Positions 1 through 14,092 of a stretch of 64,000 nucleotides of DNA are shown in pieces. The first letter of the stretch is position 1. The number at the start of each line of letters is the position of its first letter. Both the position numbers and the translations under genes were made by a program. The notes under the pieces are model-generated. The model saw nothing but the letters and a program-made list of their open reading frames with translations. It had not been told where the DNA came from and did not search any database. Source of the DNA: Vespa crabro (Eukaryota > Arthropoda > Insecta > Hymenoptera > Vespidae); assembly GCF_910589235.1 (NCBI RefSeq), contig NC_060958.1:3472725-3536724 (forward strand). Reading direction: 5' to 3'.

Positions 1-2775
1 ATTATAATTTTTGTTATTATTATTATTGGTATTATTATTATTATTGTTATTGTTAATATTATAATTCTTCTTATTATTACTGTTAATGTTATTTCTGTTA
101 TTGTTATTATTTCCATTGCTGTTATTGTTATTATTATTATTGTTATTTTGATAATATTGTTATTGTTATTATTGTTGTTGTTAACATTGTTATTATTGTT
201 ATTGATATTACTATCAAGGTAATTGTTATTAATGTTATTGTTATTCTTGTCATTATCATTATTATTATTGCTAATATGGTTATTGTCATTTTTATTATTA
301 ATGTCATTGCTATTTTTGTTATAGATATGATTTTTGTTATTATTGTTATTATTGTTATTATTGTTATTATTATTATTAATGTTATTATTGTTATTGTTAT
401 TGTTATTCTTATTATTACTGCTATTTTTGATATTGTTATATTTGATATTGTTATTATTGTTATTAATTTTATTGTGATTAATGTATTTGATATTATTGTT
501 AGTATTGCTATTATTTTTATTGTTATTATTGTATTAGTTATTATTGTTATTATTGTTATTGTGTTGTTATTCCTATTATTATTATTGTTGTTATTGTTAT
601 TGTTGTTGTTATTACTATTATTGTTATTGTTTTTTTTGTTGTTGTTGTTATTGTTGTTGTTGTTACTATTATTTATAACTTATTATTGTTAATGTTGTCA
701 TTATTATTATTACTATTGTTATTTCATTGTTATTGTTATTTAAATAATTGTTATTGTTTTTTCTATTATTGTTATTGTTATTATGTTTATTGTTATAATT
801 GTTATTGATATTATTGTTGTATTGCTATTATTGTTATTGGTTATTATTGTTGATGTTATTATTATTACTGCTTTTTTTGATTCTGTTATTGTTGTTATTG
901 TTATTGTTGATATTTTTATTATTTTTATTTATATAATTGTTATTGTTATTTGTTAATATTGTTATTGTTAATATTATAATTTTTCTTATTAGTAATGTTA
1001 ATGTTATTTCTGTTATTGTTATTATTTCCATTGCTGTTATAGTTATTATTATTATTGTTATTTTGATAATATTGTTATTGTTATTATTGTTTTGGCTATT
1101 ATTTTTATTATTGTTATTGTTATTATTGTTATTGTTAATATTGTTATTGATATTACTATCAAGGTAATTGTTATTAATGTTATTGTTATTCTTGTCATTA
1201 TCATTATTATTATTGCTAATATGGTTATTGTAATTTTTATTATTAATGTCATTGCTATTTTTGTTATAGATATGATTTTTGTTATTATTGTTATTATTGT
1301 TATTATTGTTATTATTAATATTAATGTTATTATTGTTATTGTTATTGTTATTCTTATTATTACTGCTATTTTTGATATTGTTATTTTTGATATTGTAAAT
1401 TATTGTTATTAATTTTATTGTGATTAATGTATTTGATATTATTGTTAGTATTGCTATTATTTTTATTGTTATTATTGTATTTGTTATTATTGTTATTATT
1501 GTTAGTATTGCTATTATTTTTATTGTTATTATTGTATTTGTTATTATTGTTATTATTGTTATTGTGTTGTTATTCCTATTATTATTATTGTTGTTATTGT
1601 TATTTTTGTTGTTATTACTATTATTGCTATTGTTTTTTTGTTGTTGTTGTTATTGTTGTTGTTATTACTATTATTTATAACTTATTATTGTTAATGTTGT
1701 CAGTATTATTATTACTATTGTTATTTCATTGTTATTGTTATTTAAATAATTTTTATTGTTCTTTCTATTATTGTTATTGTTATTATGTTTATTGTAATAA
1801 TTGTTATTGATATTATTGTTATATTGTTATTATTGTTATTGGTTATTGTTGTTGTTGTTATTATTATTACTGCTTCTTTTGATTCTGTTATTGTTGTTAT
1901 TGTTATTGTTGATATTTTTATTATTCTTATTTATATAATTGTTATTGTTATTTGTTATTATTGTTATTGTTATTATAATTATTATTGTTATTGTTGATAT
2001 TTCTATTATAGTTATTATTGTTATTGTTAGTATTGTTATTGTTATTATTGGTATTGTTGTTATTTTTATTGTTATTACTATTATTCTATTGTTATCGTAA
2101 TTTTTGTTATTGTTATTATGTTTATTGTTATAATTGTTATTGAAGTTACTGTTATATTGTTATTATTGTTATTGGTTATTATTGTTGTTTTTCTTATTAT
2201 TACTGCTATTTTTGATACTGTTATTATTATTATTATTGTTGTTGATATTTTTATTATTTTTATTTATATAATTGTTATTGTTATTTGTTATTATTGTTAT
2301 TGTTATTATAATTATTATTGTTATTGTTGATATTTCTATGATAGATATTATTGTTATTGTTAGTATTGTTATTGTTATTATTGGTATTGTTGTTATTTTT
2401 ATTGTTATTACTATTATTCTATTGTTATTGTAATTTTTGTTATTGTTATTATTTTTATTGTTATAATTGTTATTGAAGTTATTGTTATATTGTTATTATC
2501 GTTATTGTTTATTATTGTTGTTGTTCTTATTATTACTGCTATTTTTGATACTGTTATAATTATTATTATTGTTGATATTTTTATTATTATTATTGTCATA
2601 ATTGTTATTGATATTAGTAATTATTGTTACTTTTGATATTTATATTATAGTTATTATTGTTATCGTTAGTATTGTTATTGTTGTTATTGTTATTGTAAAT
2701 TTTGTTATTGTTGTTATAATTATTGTTATTATTGTTATTATTGATATTATTATTGTTATTATTGTTATTGTTGTT
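1..2775 (+). repeat. Left block, copy 1 (~2.8 kb)
   Basis: This block carries markers at 211 and 1156 (945 bp apart). It contains a 57-bp local duplication at about 1447-1560. Its later half runs through ttgaagttactg and ttgaagttattg words to attagtaattattgttac near 2612. Bases 276-692 and 834-1031 recur in copy 2 at a constant offset of 2799, and 1427-2600 recur at 2759; the 40-bp change comes mainly from a 39-bp deletion in copy 2. Near base 195 this copy lacks 54 bp present in copy 2, including the ttttggctatt word. The left end is cut by the window, so the true start is not seen. Confidence 0.85.
1447..1560 (+). repeat. 57-bp local tandem duplication
   Basis: Two direct copies start with agtattgctattattttt at 1447 and 1504. 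The same doubling is present at 4206/4263 and 8584/8641, so it predates the block duplication that made the three left-block copies. Elsewhere this element is single. Confidence 0.88.
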
Positions 2776-5534
2776 ATTATTATTATTATTGTTATTGTTA
2801 ATATTATAATTCTTCTTATTAATACTGTTAATGTTATTTCTGTTATTGTTATTATTTCCATTGCTCTTATTGTTATTATTATTATTGTTATTTTGATAAT
2901 ATTGTTATTGTTATTATTGTTGTTGTTAACATTGTTATTATTGTTTTGGCTATTATTTTTATTATTGTTATTGTTATTATTGTTATTGTTAATATTGTTA
3001 TTGATATTACTATCTAGGTAATTGTTATTAATGTTATTGTTATTCTTGTCATTATCATTATTATTATTGCTAATATGGTTATTGTTATTTTTATTATTAA
3101 TGTCATTGCTATTTTTGTTATAGATATGATTTTTGTTATTATTGTTATTATTGTTATTATTGTTATTATTATTATTAATGTTATTATTGTTATTGTTATT
3201 GTTATTCTTATTATTACTGCTATTTTTGATATTGTTATATTTGATATTGTTATTATTGTTATTAATTTTATTGTGATTAATGTATTTGATATTATTGTTA
3301 GTATTGCTATTATTTTTATTGTTATTATTGTATTAGTTATTATTGTTATTATTGTTATTGTGTTGTTATTCCTATTATTATTATTGTTGTTATTGTTATT
3401 GTTGTTGTTATTACTATTATTGTTATTGTTTTTTTTGTTGTTGTTGTTATTGTTGTTGTTGTTACTATTATTTATAACTTATTATTGTTAATGTTGTCAT
3501 TATTATTATTACTATTGTTATTTCATTGTTATTGTTATTTAAATAATTGTTATTGTTTTTTCTATTATTGTTATTGTTATTATGTTTATTGTTATAATTG
3601 TTATTGATATTATTGTTGTATTGCTATTATTGTTATTGGTTATTATTGTTGATGTTATTATTATTACTGCTTTTTTTGATTCTGTTATTGTTGTTATTGT
3701 TATTGTTGATATTTTTATTATTTTTATTTATATAATTGTTATTGTTATTTGTTAATATTGTTATTGTTAATATTATAATTTTTCTTATTAGTAATGTTAA
3801 TGTTATTTCTGTTATTGTTATTATTTCCATTGCTGTTATAGTTATTATTATTATTGTTATTTTGATAATATTGTTATTGTTATTATTGTTATTGTTAATA
3901 TTGTTATTGATATTACTATCAAGGTAATTGTTATTAATGTTATTGTTATTCTTGTCATTATCATTATTATTATTGCTAATATGGTTATTGTAATTTTTAT
4001 TATTAATGTCATTGCTATTTTTGTTATAGATATGATTTTTGTTATTATTGTTATTATTGTTATTATTGTTATTATTAATATTAATGTTATTATTGTTATT
4101 GTTATTGTTATTCTTATTATTACTGCTATTTTTGATATTGTTATTTTTGATATTGTTATTATTGTTATTAATTTTATTGTGATTAATGTATTTGATATTA
4201 TTGTTAGTATTGCTATTATTTTTATTGTTATTATTGTATTTGTTATTATTGTTATTATTGTTAGTATTGCTATTATTTTTATTGTTATTATTGTATTTGT
4301 TATTATTGTTATTATTGTTATTGTGTTGTTATTCCTATTATTATTATTGTTGTTATTGTTATTTTTGTTGTTATTACTATTATTGCTATTGTTTTTTTGT
4401 TGTTGTTGTTATTGTTGTTGTTATTACTATTATTTATAACTTATTATTGTTAATGTTGTCATTATTATTATTACTATTGTTATTTCATTGTTATTGTTAT
4501 TTAAATAATTTTTATTGTTCTTTCTATTATTGTTATTGTTATTATGTTTATTGTAATAATTGTTATTGATATTATTGTTATATTGTTATTATTGTTATTG
4601 GTTATTGTTGTTGTTGTTATTATTATTACTGCTTCTTTTGATTCTGTTATTGTTGTTATTGTTATTGTTGATATTTTTATTATTCTTATTTATATAATTG
4701 TTATTGTTATTTGTTATTATTGTTATTGTTATTATAATTATTATTGTTATTGTTGATATTTCTATTATAGTTATTATTGTTATTGTTAGTATTGTTATTG
4801 TTATTATTGGTATTGTTGTTATTTTTATTGTTATTACTATTATTCTATTGTTATCGTAATTTTTGTTATTGTTATTATGTTTATTGTTATAATTGTTATT
4901 GAAGTTACTGTTATATTGTTATTATTGTTATTGGTTATTATTGTTGTTTTTCTTATTATTACTGCTATTTTTGATACTGTTATTATTATTATTATTGTTG
5001 TTGATATTTTTATTATTTTTATTTATATAATTGTTATTGTTATTTGTTATTATTGTTATTGTTATTATAATTATTATTGTTATCGTTGATATTTCTATGA
5101 TAGATATTATTGTTATTGTTAGTATTGTTATTGTTATTATTGGTATTGTTGTTATTTTTATTGTTATTACTATTATTCTATTGTTATTGTAATTTTTGTT
5201 ATTGTTATTATTTTTATTGTTATAATTGTTATTGAAGTTATTGTTATATTGTTATTATCGTTATTGGTTATTATTGTTGTTGTTCTTATTATTACTGCTA
5301 TTTTTGATACTGTTATAATTATTATTATTGTTGATATTTTTATTATTATTATTGTCATAATTGTTATTGATATTAGTAATTATTGTTACTTTTGATATTT
5401 ATATTATAGTTATTATTGTTATCGTTAGTATTGTTATTGTTGTTATTGTTATTGTAAATTTTGTTATTGTTGTTATAATTATTGTTATTATTGTTATTAT
5501 TGATATTATTATTGTTATTATTTTTATTGTTGTT
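2776..5534 (+). repeat. Left block, copy 2 (~2.76 kb)
   Basis: This is a head-to-tail duplicate of copy 1. Its markers are at 3010 (ctatctagg variant) and 3916, only 906 bp apart where related copies show 945. The missing 39 bp is the ttttggctatt segment just before the 3916 marker. The 57-bp duplication is present at about 4206. The junction with copy 1 near 2775 changes abruptly from the attgtaaattttg neighbourhood to the attataattcttctt neighbourhood, skipping several words of the ancestral order. Similarity to copy 1 ends near 5534, where a ttattattgatatt run replaces the sequence that begins copy 2. Confidence 0.82.
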
Positions 5535-7115
5535 ATTATTATTGATATTATTATTATTGTTATTGTTATTATTATTTCTGCTATTATTGAGGTTGTTATT
5601 ATTGTTATTATTTTTATTGTTAAGATTGTGATTTTTATTAATGGTTATTATTGTTCTTGTTATTACTTTTAATATTGATAATGTTGTTTCTGTTATTATT
5701 GTCTTTGTTATTATAATTTTTGTTATTATTATTATTGTTACTATAATTAATATTGTTATTGTTATTACTGTTATTGCTCTTATTCATATTGTTATTATAG
5801 TAATTGTTTTTGTATTTATTTCTATCATTGCAATTGTTATTATTGTTATTGTTAATATTATAATTCTTCTTATTATTATTTTTAATGTTATTTTTATTAT
5901 TGTTATTATTTCTATTGTTGTTATTGTTATTATTATTATTGTAATTTTGATAATATTGTTATTGTTATTATTGTTGTTGTTAACATTGTTATTATTGTTA
6001 TGGCTATTATTTTTTTATTATTATTGTTATTATTGTTATTGTAATATTGTTATTGATATTACTATCAACGTAATTGTTATTAATGTTAATGTTATTCTTG
6101 TCATTGTCATTATTATTCTTGCTAATATGATTATTGTTATTATTATTATAAATGATATTGCTATTTTTGTTATAGGTATGATTATTGTTATTAATGTTAT
6201 TATTGTTATTATTAATATTAATGTTATTATTGTTATTGTTATTCTTATTCTTATAATTACTGCTACTTTTGATATTTTTATTTTTGTTGTTATTACTATT
6301 ATTTATAACTTATTATTGATTATGTTGTCATTATTATTATTACTATTGTTATTTTATTGTTATTGTTATTTAAATAATTGTTATTGTTTTTCCTATTATT
6401 GTTATTGTTATTATTTTATTGTTATTATTGTTATTGTTATTATTGATATTGTTGATATTGTTTTCATTAATACTTTTATAATTTTTATTGTTGTTATTGT
6501 TATTATTGCTATCATTGTTATTGTTATTAACGTTATTGTTCATATAGTTATTGCTACATTAGATATTATTAATATTGTTAATATGATTATTGATAATATT
6601 ATTATACTTATTATTATTATTGTTATTGTTATTTTTGTTATTGTTATTATGTTTATTGTTATAATTGTTATTGAAGTTATTGTTATATTGTTATAATTGT
6701 TATTGGTTATTATTGTTGTTGTTCTTATTATTACTGCTATTTTTGATACTGTTATTATTATTATTATTATTGTTGATATTTTTATTATTTTTTTTGTTAT
6801 AATTGTTATTGTTATTTGTTATTATTGTTATTGTTAATATTGTTATTGTTATTATTGGTATTGTAAATTTTGTTATTGTTGTTACAATTATTGTCATTAT
6901 TGTTATTATTATTGTTATTATTGTTATTGTTGTTATTATTGTTGATATTATTGACGATGATATTATTGTTATTATTTTTATTGTTAACATTTTGATTTTT
7001 AATAATGGTTATTATTGTTATTGTTATTATTGGTATTGTTGTTATTTTTATTATTACTACTATTATTCTATTGTTAATATTGTTATTATAATTTTTGTTA
7101 TTATTATTGTTGTTA
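5535..7115 (+). repeat. Linking segment with a cg-type unit
   Basis: This stretch holds the ttcttgttattac, attgctcttattcat and ttgttatggctatt words and a cg-type marker at 6062, then continues toward the aagg marker at 7349. The 1287-bp interval 6062-7349 corresponds to 58596-59883 at a constant offset of 52534, including the shared ttgaagttattg and gacgatgatatt words. The + frame at 5641-6696 is open for 351 codons, but it reads only as Ile/Val and Leu/Tyr/Cys strings with phase switches, so it is not called as a gene. Confidence 0.8.
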
Positions 7116-9204
7116 TTATTATTATTATTGTTATTGTTAATATTATAATTCTTCTTATTAATACTGTTAATGTTATTTCTGTTATTGTTATTATTTCCAT
7201 TGCTGTTATTGTTATTATTATTATTGTTATTTTGATAATATTGTTATTGTTATTATTGTTGTTGTTAACATTGTTATTATTGTTTTGGCTATTATTTTTA
7301 TTATTGTTATTGTTATTATTGTTATTGTTAATATTGTTATTGATATTACTATCAAGGTAATTGTTATTAATGTTATTGTTATTCTTGTCATTATCATTAT
7401 TATTATTGCTAATATGGTTATTGTTATTTTTATTATTAATGTCATTGCTATTTTTGTTATAGATATGATTTTTGTTATTATTGTTATTATTGTTATTATT
7501 GTTATTATTATTATTAATGTTATTATTGTTATTGTTATTGTTATTCTTATTATTACTGCTATTTTTGATATTGTTATATTTGATATTGTTATTATTGTTA
7601 TTAATTTTATTGTGATTAATGTATTTGATATTATTGTTAGTATTGCTATTATTTTTATTGTTATTATTGTATTAGTTATTATTGTTATTATTGTTATTGT
7701 GTTGTTATTCCTATTATTATTATTGTTGTTATTGTTATTGTTGTTGTTATTACTATTATTGTTATTGTTTTTTTTGTTGTTGTTGTTATTGTTGTTGTTG
7801 TTACTATTATTTATAACTTATTATTGTTAATGTTGTCATTATTATTATTACTATTGTTATTTCATTGTTATTGTTATTTAAATAATTGTTATTGTTTTTT
7901 CTATTATTGTTATTGTTATTATGTTTATTGTTATAATTGTTATTGATATTATTGTTGTATTGCTATTATTGTTATTGGTTATTATTGTTGATGTTATTAT
8001 TATTACTGCTTTTTTTGATTCTGTTATTGTTGTTATTGTTATTGTTGATATTTTTATTATTTTTATTTATATAATTGTTATTGTTATTTGTAAATATTGT
8101 TATTGTTAATATTATAATTCTTCTTATTAGTAATGTTAATGTTATTTCTGTTATTGTTATTATTTCCATTGCTGTTATAGTTATTATTATTATTGTTATT
8201 TTGATAATATTGTTATTGTTATTATTGTTTTGGCTATTATTTTTATTATTGTTATTGTTATTATTGTTATTGTTAATATTGTTATTGATATTACTATCAA
8301 GGTAATTGTTATTAATGTTATTGTTATTCTTGTCATTATCATTATTATTATTGCTAATATGGTTATTGTAATTTTTATTATTAATGTCATTGCTATTTTT
8401 GTTATAGATATGATTTTTGTTATTATTGTTATTATTGTTATTATTGTTATTATTAATATTAATGTTATTATTGTTATTGTTATTGTTATTCTTATTATTA
8501 CTGCTATTTTTGATATTGTTATTTTTGATATTGTTATTATTGTTATTAATTTTATTGTGATTAATGTATTTGATATTATTGTTAGTATTGCTATTATTTT
8601 TATTGTTATTATTGTATTTGTTATTATTGTTATTATTGTTAGAATTGCTATTATTTTTATTGTTATTATTGTATTTGTTATTATTGTTATTATTGTTATT
8701 GTGTTGTTATTCCTATTATTATTATTGTTGTTATTGTTATTTTTGTTATTATTACTATTATTGCTATTGTTTTTTTGTTGTTGTTGTTATTGTTGTTGTT
8801 ATTACTATTATTTATAACTTATTATTGTTAATGTTGTCATTATTATTATTACTATTGTTATTTCATTGTTATTGTTATTTAAATAATTTTTATTGTTCTT
8901 TCTATTATTGTTATTGTTATTATGTTTATTGTAATAATTGTTATTGATATTATTGTTATATTGTTATTATTGTTATTGGTTATTGTTGTTGTTGTTATTA
9001 TTATTACTGCTTTTTTTGATTCTGTTATTGTTGTTATTGTTATTGTTGATATTTTTATTATTCTTATTTATATAATTGTTATTGTTATTTGTTATTATTG
9101 TTATTGTTATTATAATTATTATTGTTATTGTTGATATTTCTATTATAGTTATTATTGTTATTGTTAGTATTGTTATTGTTATTATTGGTATTGTTGTTAT
9201 TGTT
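7116..9204 (+). repeat. Left block, copy 3, truncated
   Basis: Markers lie at 7349 and 8294, again 945 bp apart. The segment 7139-7830 matches copy 2 at an offset of 4339, and 7414-9134 matches copy 1 at 7137-7138. Like copy 2, it has aatactgtt near 7160. The 57-bp duplication recurs at about 8584 with one substitution (agaattg for agtattg at 8641). Near 9200 the copy jumps from ggtattgttgttatt directly to attagtaattattgttac, omitting about 544 bp present in copy 1. This is a simple internal deletion junction. Confidence 0.82.
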
Positions 9205-9863
9205 ATTAGTAATTATTGTTACTTTTGATATTTATATTATAGTTATTATTGTTATCGTTAGTATTGTTATTGTTGTTATTGTTATTGTAAATTTTGTTAT
9301 TGTTGCTATAATTATTGTTATTGTTGTTATTATTGATATTATTATTGTTATTATTGTTATTGTTGTTATTATTTTTGATATTATTATGATTGTTATTGTT
9401 ATTATTATTTCTGCTATTATTGACGTTGTTATTATTGTTATTATTCTTATTGTGAAGATTGTGATTTTTATTAATGGTTATAATTGTTCTTGTTATTACT
9501 TTTAATATTGATATTGTTGTTTCTGTTATTATTGTCTTTGTTATTATAATTTTTGTTATTATTATTATTGTTACTACTATTAATATTGTTATTGTTATTA
9601 CTGTTATTGCTCTTATTCATATTGTTATTATAGTAATTGTTTTTGTATTTATTTCTTTCATTGCAATTGTTATTATTGTTATTGTTAATATTATAATACT
9701 CCTTATTATTATTTTTAATGTTATTTCTGTTATTGTTATTATTTCTATTGTTGTTATTGTTATTGTTATTATTGTTGTTGTTAACATTGTTATAATTGTT
9801 ATAGCTATTATTTTTATTATTGTTATTGTTATTATTGTTATTGTAATATTGTTATTGATATTA
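9205..9863 (+). repeat. Linking segment, duplicated again near 43.8 kb
   Basis: The segment runs from attagtaattattgttac to the cg-type marker at 9864. It has a distinctive combination: gaagattgtgattttt, aatggttataattg, ctttcattgcaattg and the unusual ttatagctatt in place of ttggctatt or tatggctatt. The same combination is found at 43840-44499 at a constant offset of 34636, continuing to about 9980/44612, where gatatgattattg and gatatgatttttg differ. The two are therefore copies of one rearranged segment. Confidence 0.8.
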
Positions 9864-11273
9864 CTATCAACGTAATTGTTATTAATGTTAATGTTATTCT
9901 TGTCATTGTCATTATTATTCTTGCTAATATGGTGATTGTTATTTTTATTATTAATGTCATTGCTATTTTTGTTATAGATATGATTATTGTTATTATTGTT
10001 ATTATTGTTATTATTAATATTAATGTTATTATTGTTATTGTTATTGTTATTCTTATTATTACTGCTATTTTTGATATTGTTATTTTTGTTGTTATTACTA
10101 TTATTTATAACTTATTATTGTTAATGTTGTCATTATTATTATTACTATTGTTATTTTATTGTTATTGTTTATTAAATAATTGTTATTGTTTCTCCTATTA
10201 TTGTTATTGTTATTATTTTATTGTTATTATTGTTATTGTTATTATTGATAGTGTTGATATTGTTTTCATAAATACTTTTACTATTTTTATTGTTGTTATT
10301 GTTATTATTGCTATCATTGTTATTGTTATTAATGTTATTGTTTATATAGTTATTGCTACATTAGATATTATTATTATTGTTAATATGGTTATTGTTAATA
10401 TTATTATAATTATTATTATTATTGTTATTGTTATTTTTGTCATTGTTATTATGTCTATTGTTATAATTGTTATTGATATTATTGTTATTTTGTTATTATT
10501 GTTACTGGTTATTATTGTTGATGTTATTATTATTACTGCCTATTTTGATTCTGTTATTATTGTTATTGTAATTGTTGATATTTTTATTATTTTTATTGTT
10601 ATAATTGTTATTGTTATTTGTTATTATTGTTATTGTTAGTATAGTTTTTGTTATTATTTGTATTGTAAATTTTGTTATTGTTGTTACATTTATTGATATT
10701 ATTGTTATTATTGTTATTATTGATATTGCTGTTATTATTATTGATATTATTGTTATTGTTATTGTTATTATTATTACTGCTATTATTGACGATGATATTA
10801 TTGTTATTATTTTTATTGTTAACATTGTGATTTTTATTAATTGTTATTATTGTTATTGTTGTTATTGGTATTGTTATTATTTTTATAATTACTACTATTA
10901 TTCTATTGTTAATATTGTTATTATAATTTTTGTTATTATTATTATTGTTATTATTATTATTATTGTTATTGTGATTACTGTTATTGCTCTTGTTCATATT
11001 GTTATTATAGTAATTGTTTTTGTATTTATTTCTATCATTGTAATTGTTAATATTGTTATTGTTAATAATATAATTCTTCTTATTATTACTGTTAATGTTA
11101 TTTCTGTTATAGTTATTATTTCCATTGTTGTTATTGTTATTATTATTATTGTTATTTTGATAATATTGTTATTGTTATTATTGTTGTTGTTAACATTGTA
11201 ATTATTGTTTTGGCTATTATTTTTATTATTGTTATTGTTATTATTGTTATTGTTAATATTGTTATTGATATTA
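9864..11273 (+). repeat. 1,410-bp tandem unit, copy 1 of 3
   Basis: This is the clearest complete form of the ancestral unit. It starts at a cg-type marker and passes through gtgattgttattttt, gttgttattactatt, ataacttattattg, tttattaaataattg, gatagtgttgatatt, atatagttattgctaca, ttactggttatt, tactgcctattttgatt, agtatagtttttg, attgtaaattttg, gacgatgatatt, gttaacattgtga, attgctcttgttcat and ttttggctatt before the next marker. Differences from copies 2 and 3 include ttttcataaatac near 10265 (ttttcattaatac in the others) and ttaattgttatt near 10846 (ttaatggttatt). Confidence 0.92.
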
Positions 11274-12682
11274 CTATCAACGTAATTGTTATTAATGTTA
11301 ATGTTATTCTTGTCATTGTCATTATTATTCTTGCTAATATGGTGATTGTTATTTTTATTATTAATGTCATTGCTATTTTTGTTATAGATATGATTATTGT
11401 TATTATTGTTATTATTGTTATTATTAATATTAATGTTATTATTGTTATTGTTATTGTTATTCTTATTATTACTGCTATTTTTGATATTGTTATTTTTGTT
11501 GTTATTACTATTATTTATAACTTATTATTGTTAATGTTGTCATTATTATTATTACTATTGTTATTTTATTGTTATTGTTTATTAAATAATTGTTATTGTT
11601 TCTCCTATTATTGTTATTGTTATTATTTTATTGTTATTATTGTTATTGTTATTATTGATAGTGTTGATATTGTTTTCATTAATACTTTTACTATTTTTAT
11701 TGTTGTTATTGTTATTATTGCTATCATTGTTATTGTTATTAATGTTATTGTTTATATAGTTATTGCTACATTAGATATTATTATTATTGTTAATATGGTT
11801 ATTGTTAATATTATTATAATTATTATTATTATTGTTATTGTTATTTTTGTCATTGTTATTATGTCTATTGTTATAATTGTTATTGATATTATTGTTATTT
11901 TGTTATTATTGTTACTGGTTATTATTGTTGATGTTATTATTATTACTGCCTATTTTGATTCTGTTATTATTGTTATTGTAATTGTTGATATTTTTATTAT
12001 TTTTATTGTTATAATTGTTATTGTTATTTGTTATTATTGTTATTGTTAGTATAGTTTTTGTTATTATTTGTATTGTAAATTTTGTTATTGTTGTTACATT
12101 TATTGATATTATTGTTATTATTGTTATTATTGATATTGCTGTTATTATTATTGATATTATTGTTATTGTTATTGTTATTATTATTACTGCTATTATTGAC
12201 GATGATATTATTGTTATTATTTTTATTGTTAACATTGTGATTTTTATTAATGGTTATTATTGTTATTGTTGTTATTGGTATTGTTATTATTTTTATAATT
12301 ACTACTATTATTCTATTGTTAATATTGTTATTATAATTTTTGTTATTATTATTATTGTTATTATTATTATTATTGTTATTGTGATTACTGTTATTGCTCT
12401 TGTTCATATTGTTATTATAGTAATTGTTTTTGTATTTATTTCTATCATTGTAATTGTTAATATTGTTATTGTTAATAATATAATTCTTCTTATTATTACT
12501 GTTAATGTTATTTCTGTTATAGTTATTATTTCCATTGTTGTTATTGTTTTATTATTATTGTTATTTTGATAATATTGTTATTGTTATTATTGTTGTTGTT
12601 AACATTGTAATTATTGTTTTGGCTATTATTTTTATTATTGTTATTGTTATTATTGTTATTGTTAATATTGTTATTGATATTA
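11274..12682 (+). repeat. 1,409-bp tandem unit, copy 2 of 3
   Basis: This unit is nearly identical to the preceding one at an offset of 1410, sharing every C-containing word I compared. One base is missing near 12548, where ttgttttattatt replaces ttgttattattatt, so the next marker comes after 1409 bp. A one-base deletion shifts every reading phase downstream, which argues against coding constraint. Confidence 0.92.
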
Positions 12683-14092
12683 CTATCAACGTAATTGTTA
12701 TTAATGTTAATGTTATTCTTGTCATTGTCATTATTATTCTTGCTAATATGGTGATTGTTATTTTTATTATTAATGTCATTGCTATTTTTGTTATAGATAT
12801 GATTATTGTTATTATTGTTATTATTGTTATTATTAATATTAATGTTATTATTGTTATTGTTATTCTTCTTCTTATTATTACTGCTATTTTTGATATTGTT
12901 ATTTTTGTTGTTATTACTATTATTTATAACTTATTATTGTTAATGTTGTCATTATTATTATTACTATTGTTATTTTATTGTTATTGTTTATTAAATAATT
13001 GTTATTGTTTCTCCTATTATTGTTATTGTTATTATTTTATTGTTATTATTGTTATTGTTATTATTGATAGTGTTGATATTGTTTTCATTAATACTTTTAC
13101 TATTTTTATTGTTGTTATTGTTATTATTGCTATCATTGTTATTGTTATTAATGTTATTGTTTATATAGTTATTGCTACATTAGATATTATTATTATTGTT
13201 AATATGGTTATTGTTAATATTATTATAATTATTATTATTATTGTTATTGTTATTTTTGTCATTGTTATTATGTCTATTGTTATAATTGTTATTGATATTA
13301 TTGTTATTTTGTTATTATTGTTACTGGTTATTATTGTTGATGTTATTATTATTACTGCCTATTTTGATTCTGTTATTATTGTTATTGTAATTGTTGATAT
13401 TTTTATTATTTTTATTGTTATAATTGTTATTGTTATTTGTTATTATTGTTATTGTTAGTATAGTTTTTGTTATTATTTGTATTGTAAATTTTGTTATTGT
13501 TGTTACATTTATTGATATTATTGTTATTATTGTTATTATTGATATTGCTGTTATTATTATTGATATTATTGTTATTGTTATTGTTATTATTATTACTGCT
13601 ATTATTGACGATGATATTATTGTTATTATTTTTATTGTTAACATTGTGATTTTTATTAATGGTTATTATTGTTATTGTTGTTATTGGTATTGTTATTATT
13701 TTTATAATTACTACTATTATTCTATTGTTAATATTGTTATTATAATTTTTGTTATTATTATTATTGTTATTATTATTATTATTGTTATTGTGATTACTGT
13801 TATTGCTCTTGTTCATATTGTTATTATAGTAATTGTTTTTGTATTTATTTCTATCATTGTAATTGTTAATATTGTTATTGTTAATAATATAATTCTTCTT
13901 ATTATTACTGTTAATGTTATTTCTGTTATAGTTATTATTTCCATTGTTGTTATTGTTATTATTATTATTGTTAATTTGATAATATTGTTATTGTTATTAT
14001 TGTTGTTGTTAACATTGTAATTATTGTTTTGGCTATTATTTTTATTATTGTTATTGTTATTATTGTTATTGTTAATATTGTTATTGATATTA
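12683..14092 (+). repeat. 1,410-bp tandem unit, copy 3 of 3
   Basis: This is the third head-to-tail copy. It differs by ttcttcttcttatt near 12865, where copies 1 and 2 have ttgttattcttatt, and by gttaatttgat near 13970. From about 12950 onward the sequence is repeated at 49230 at a constant offset of 36279, which ties this copy to the far side of the central block. Identity with the 1,410-bp family ends at the next marker, which is of the aagg type. Confidence 0.92.

Noticed and set aside
640..660. T runs (up to about 8) as rho-independent or Pol III terminators
   Set aside because: No GC-rich hairpin precedes them and no RNA gene lies upstream; the T runs are part of the repeat unit.
276..692. 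Open frame with Ile/Val then Leu runs, repeated in many units
   Set aside because: Triplets ATT/GTT and TTA/TTG have no stops on the + strand, the frame recurs with every copy of the repeat, and the product is a low-complexity string with phase switches and no domain or plausible start context.
5641..6696. 351-codon + frame as a possible membrane protein
   Set aside because: It is hydrophobic only because ATT/GTT encode Ile/Val. There is no alternation of loops and charged residues as in real transmembrane proteins, and it crosses unit boundaries.
7084..7100. tataattt-like strings as bacterial -10 boxes or TATA promoters
   Set aside because: Such strings are unavoidable at this composition, recur in every unit, and have no associated gene or -35 element.
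10614..10997. Reverse-strand poly-Asn frames as a Dictyostelium-like Asn-rich protein
   Set aside because: AAT/AAC on the - strand gives Asn automatically. The frame is repeated with the satellite and has no non-repetitive portion, so it does not support either a gene or a Dictyostelium origin.
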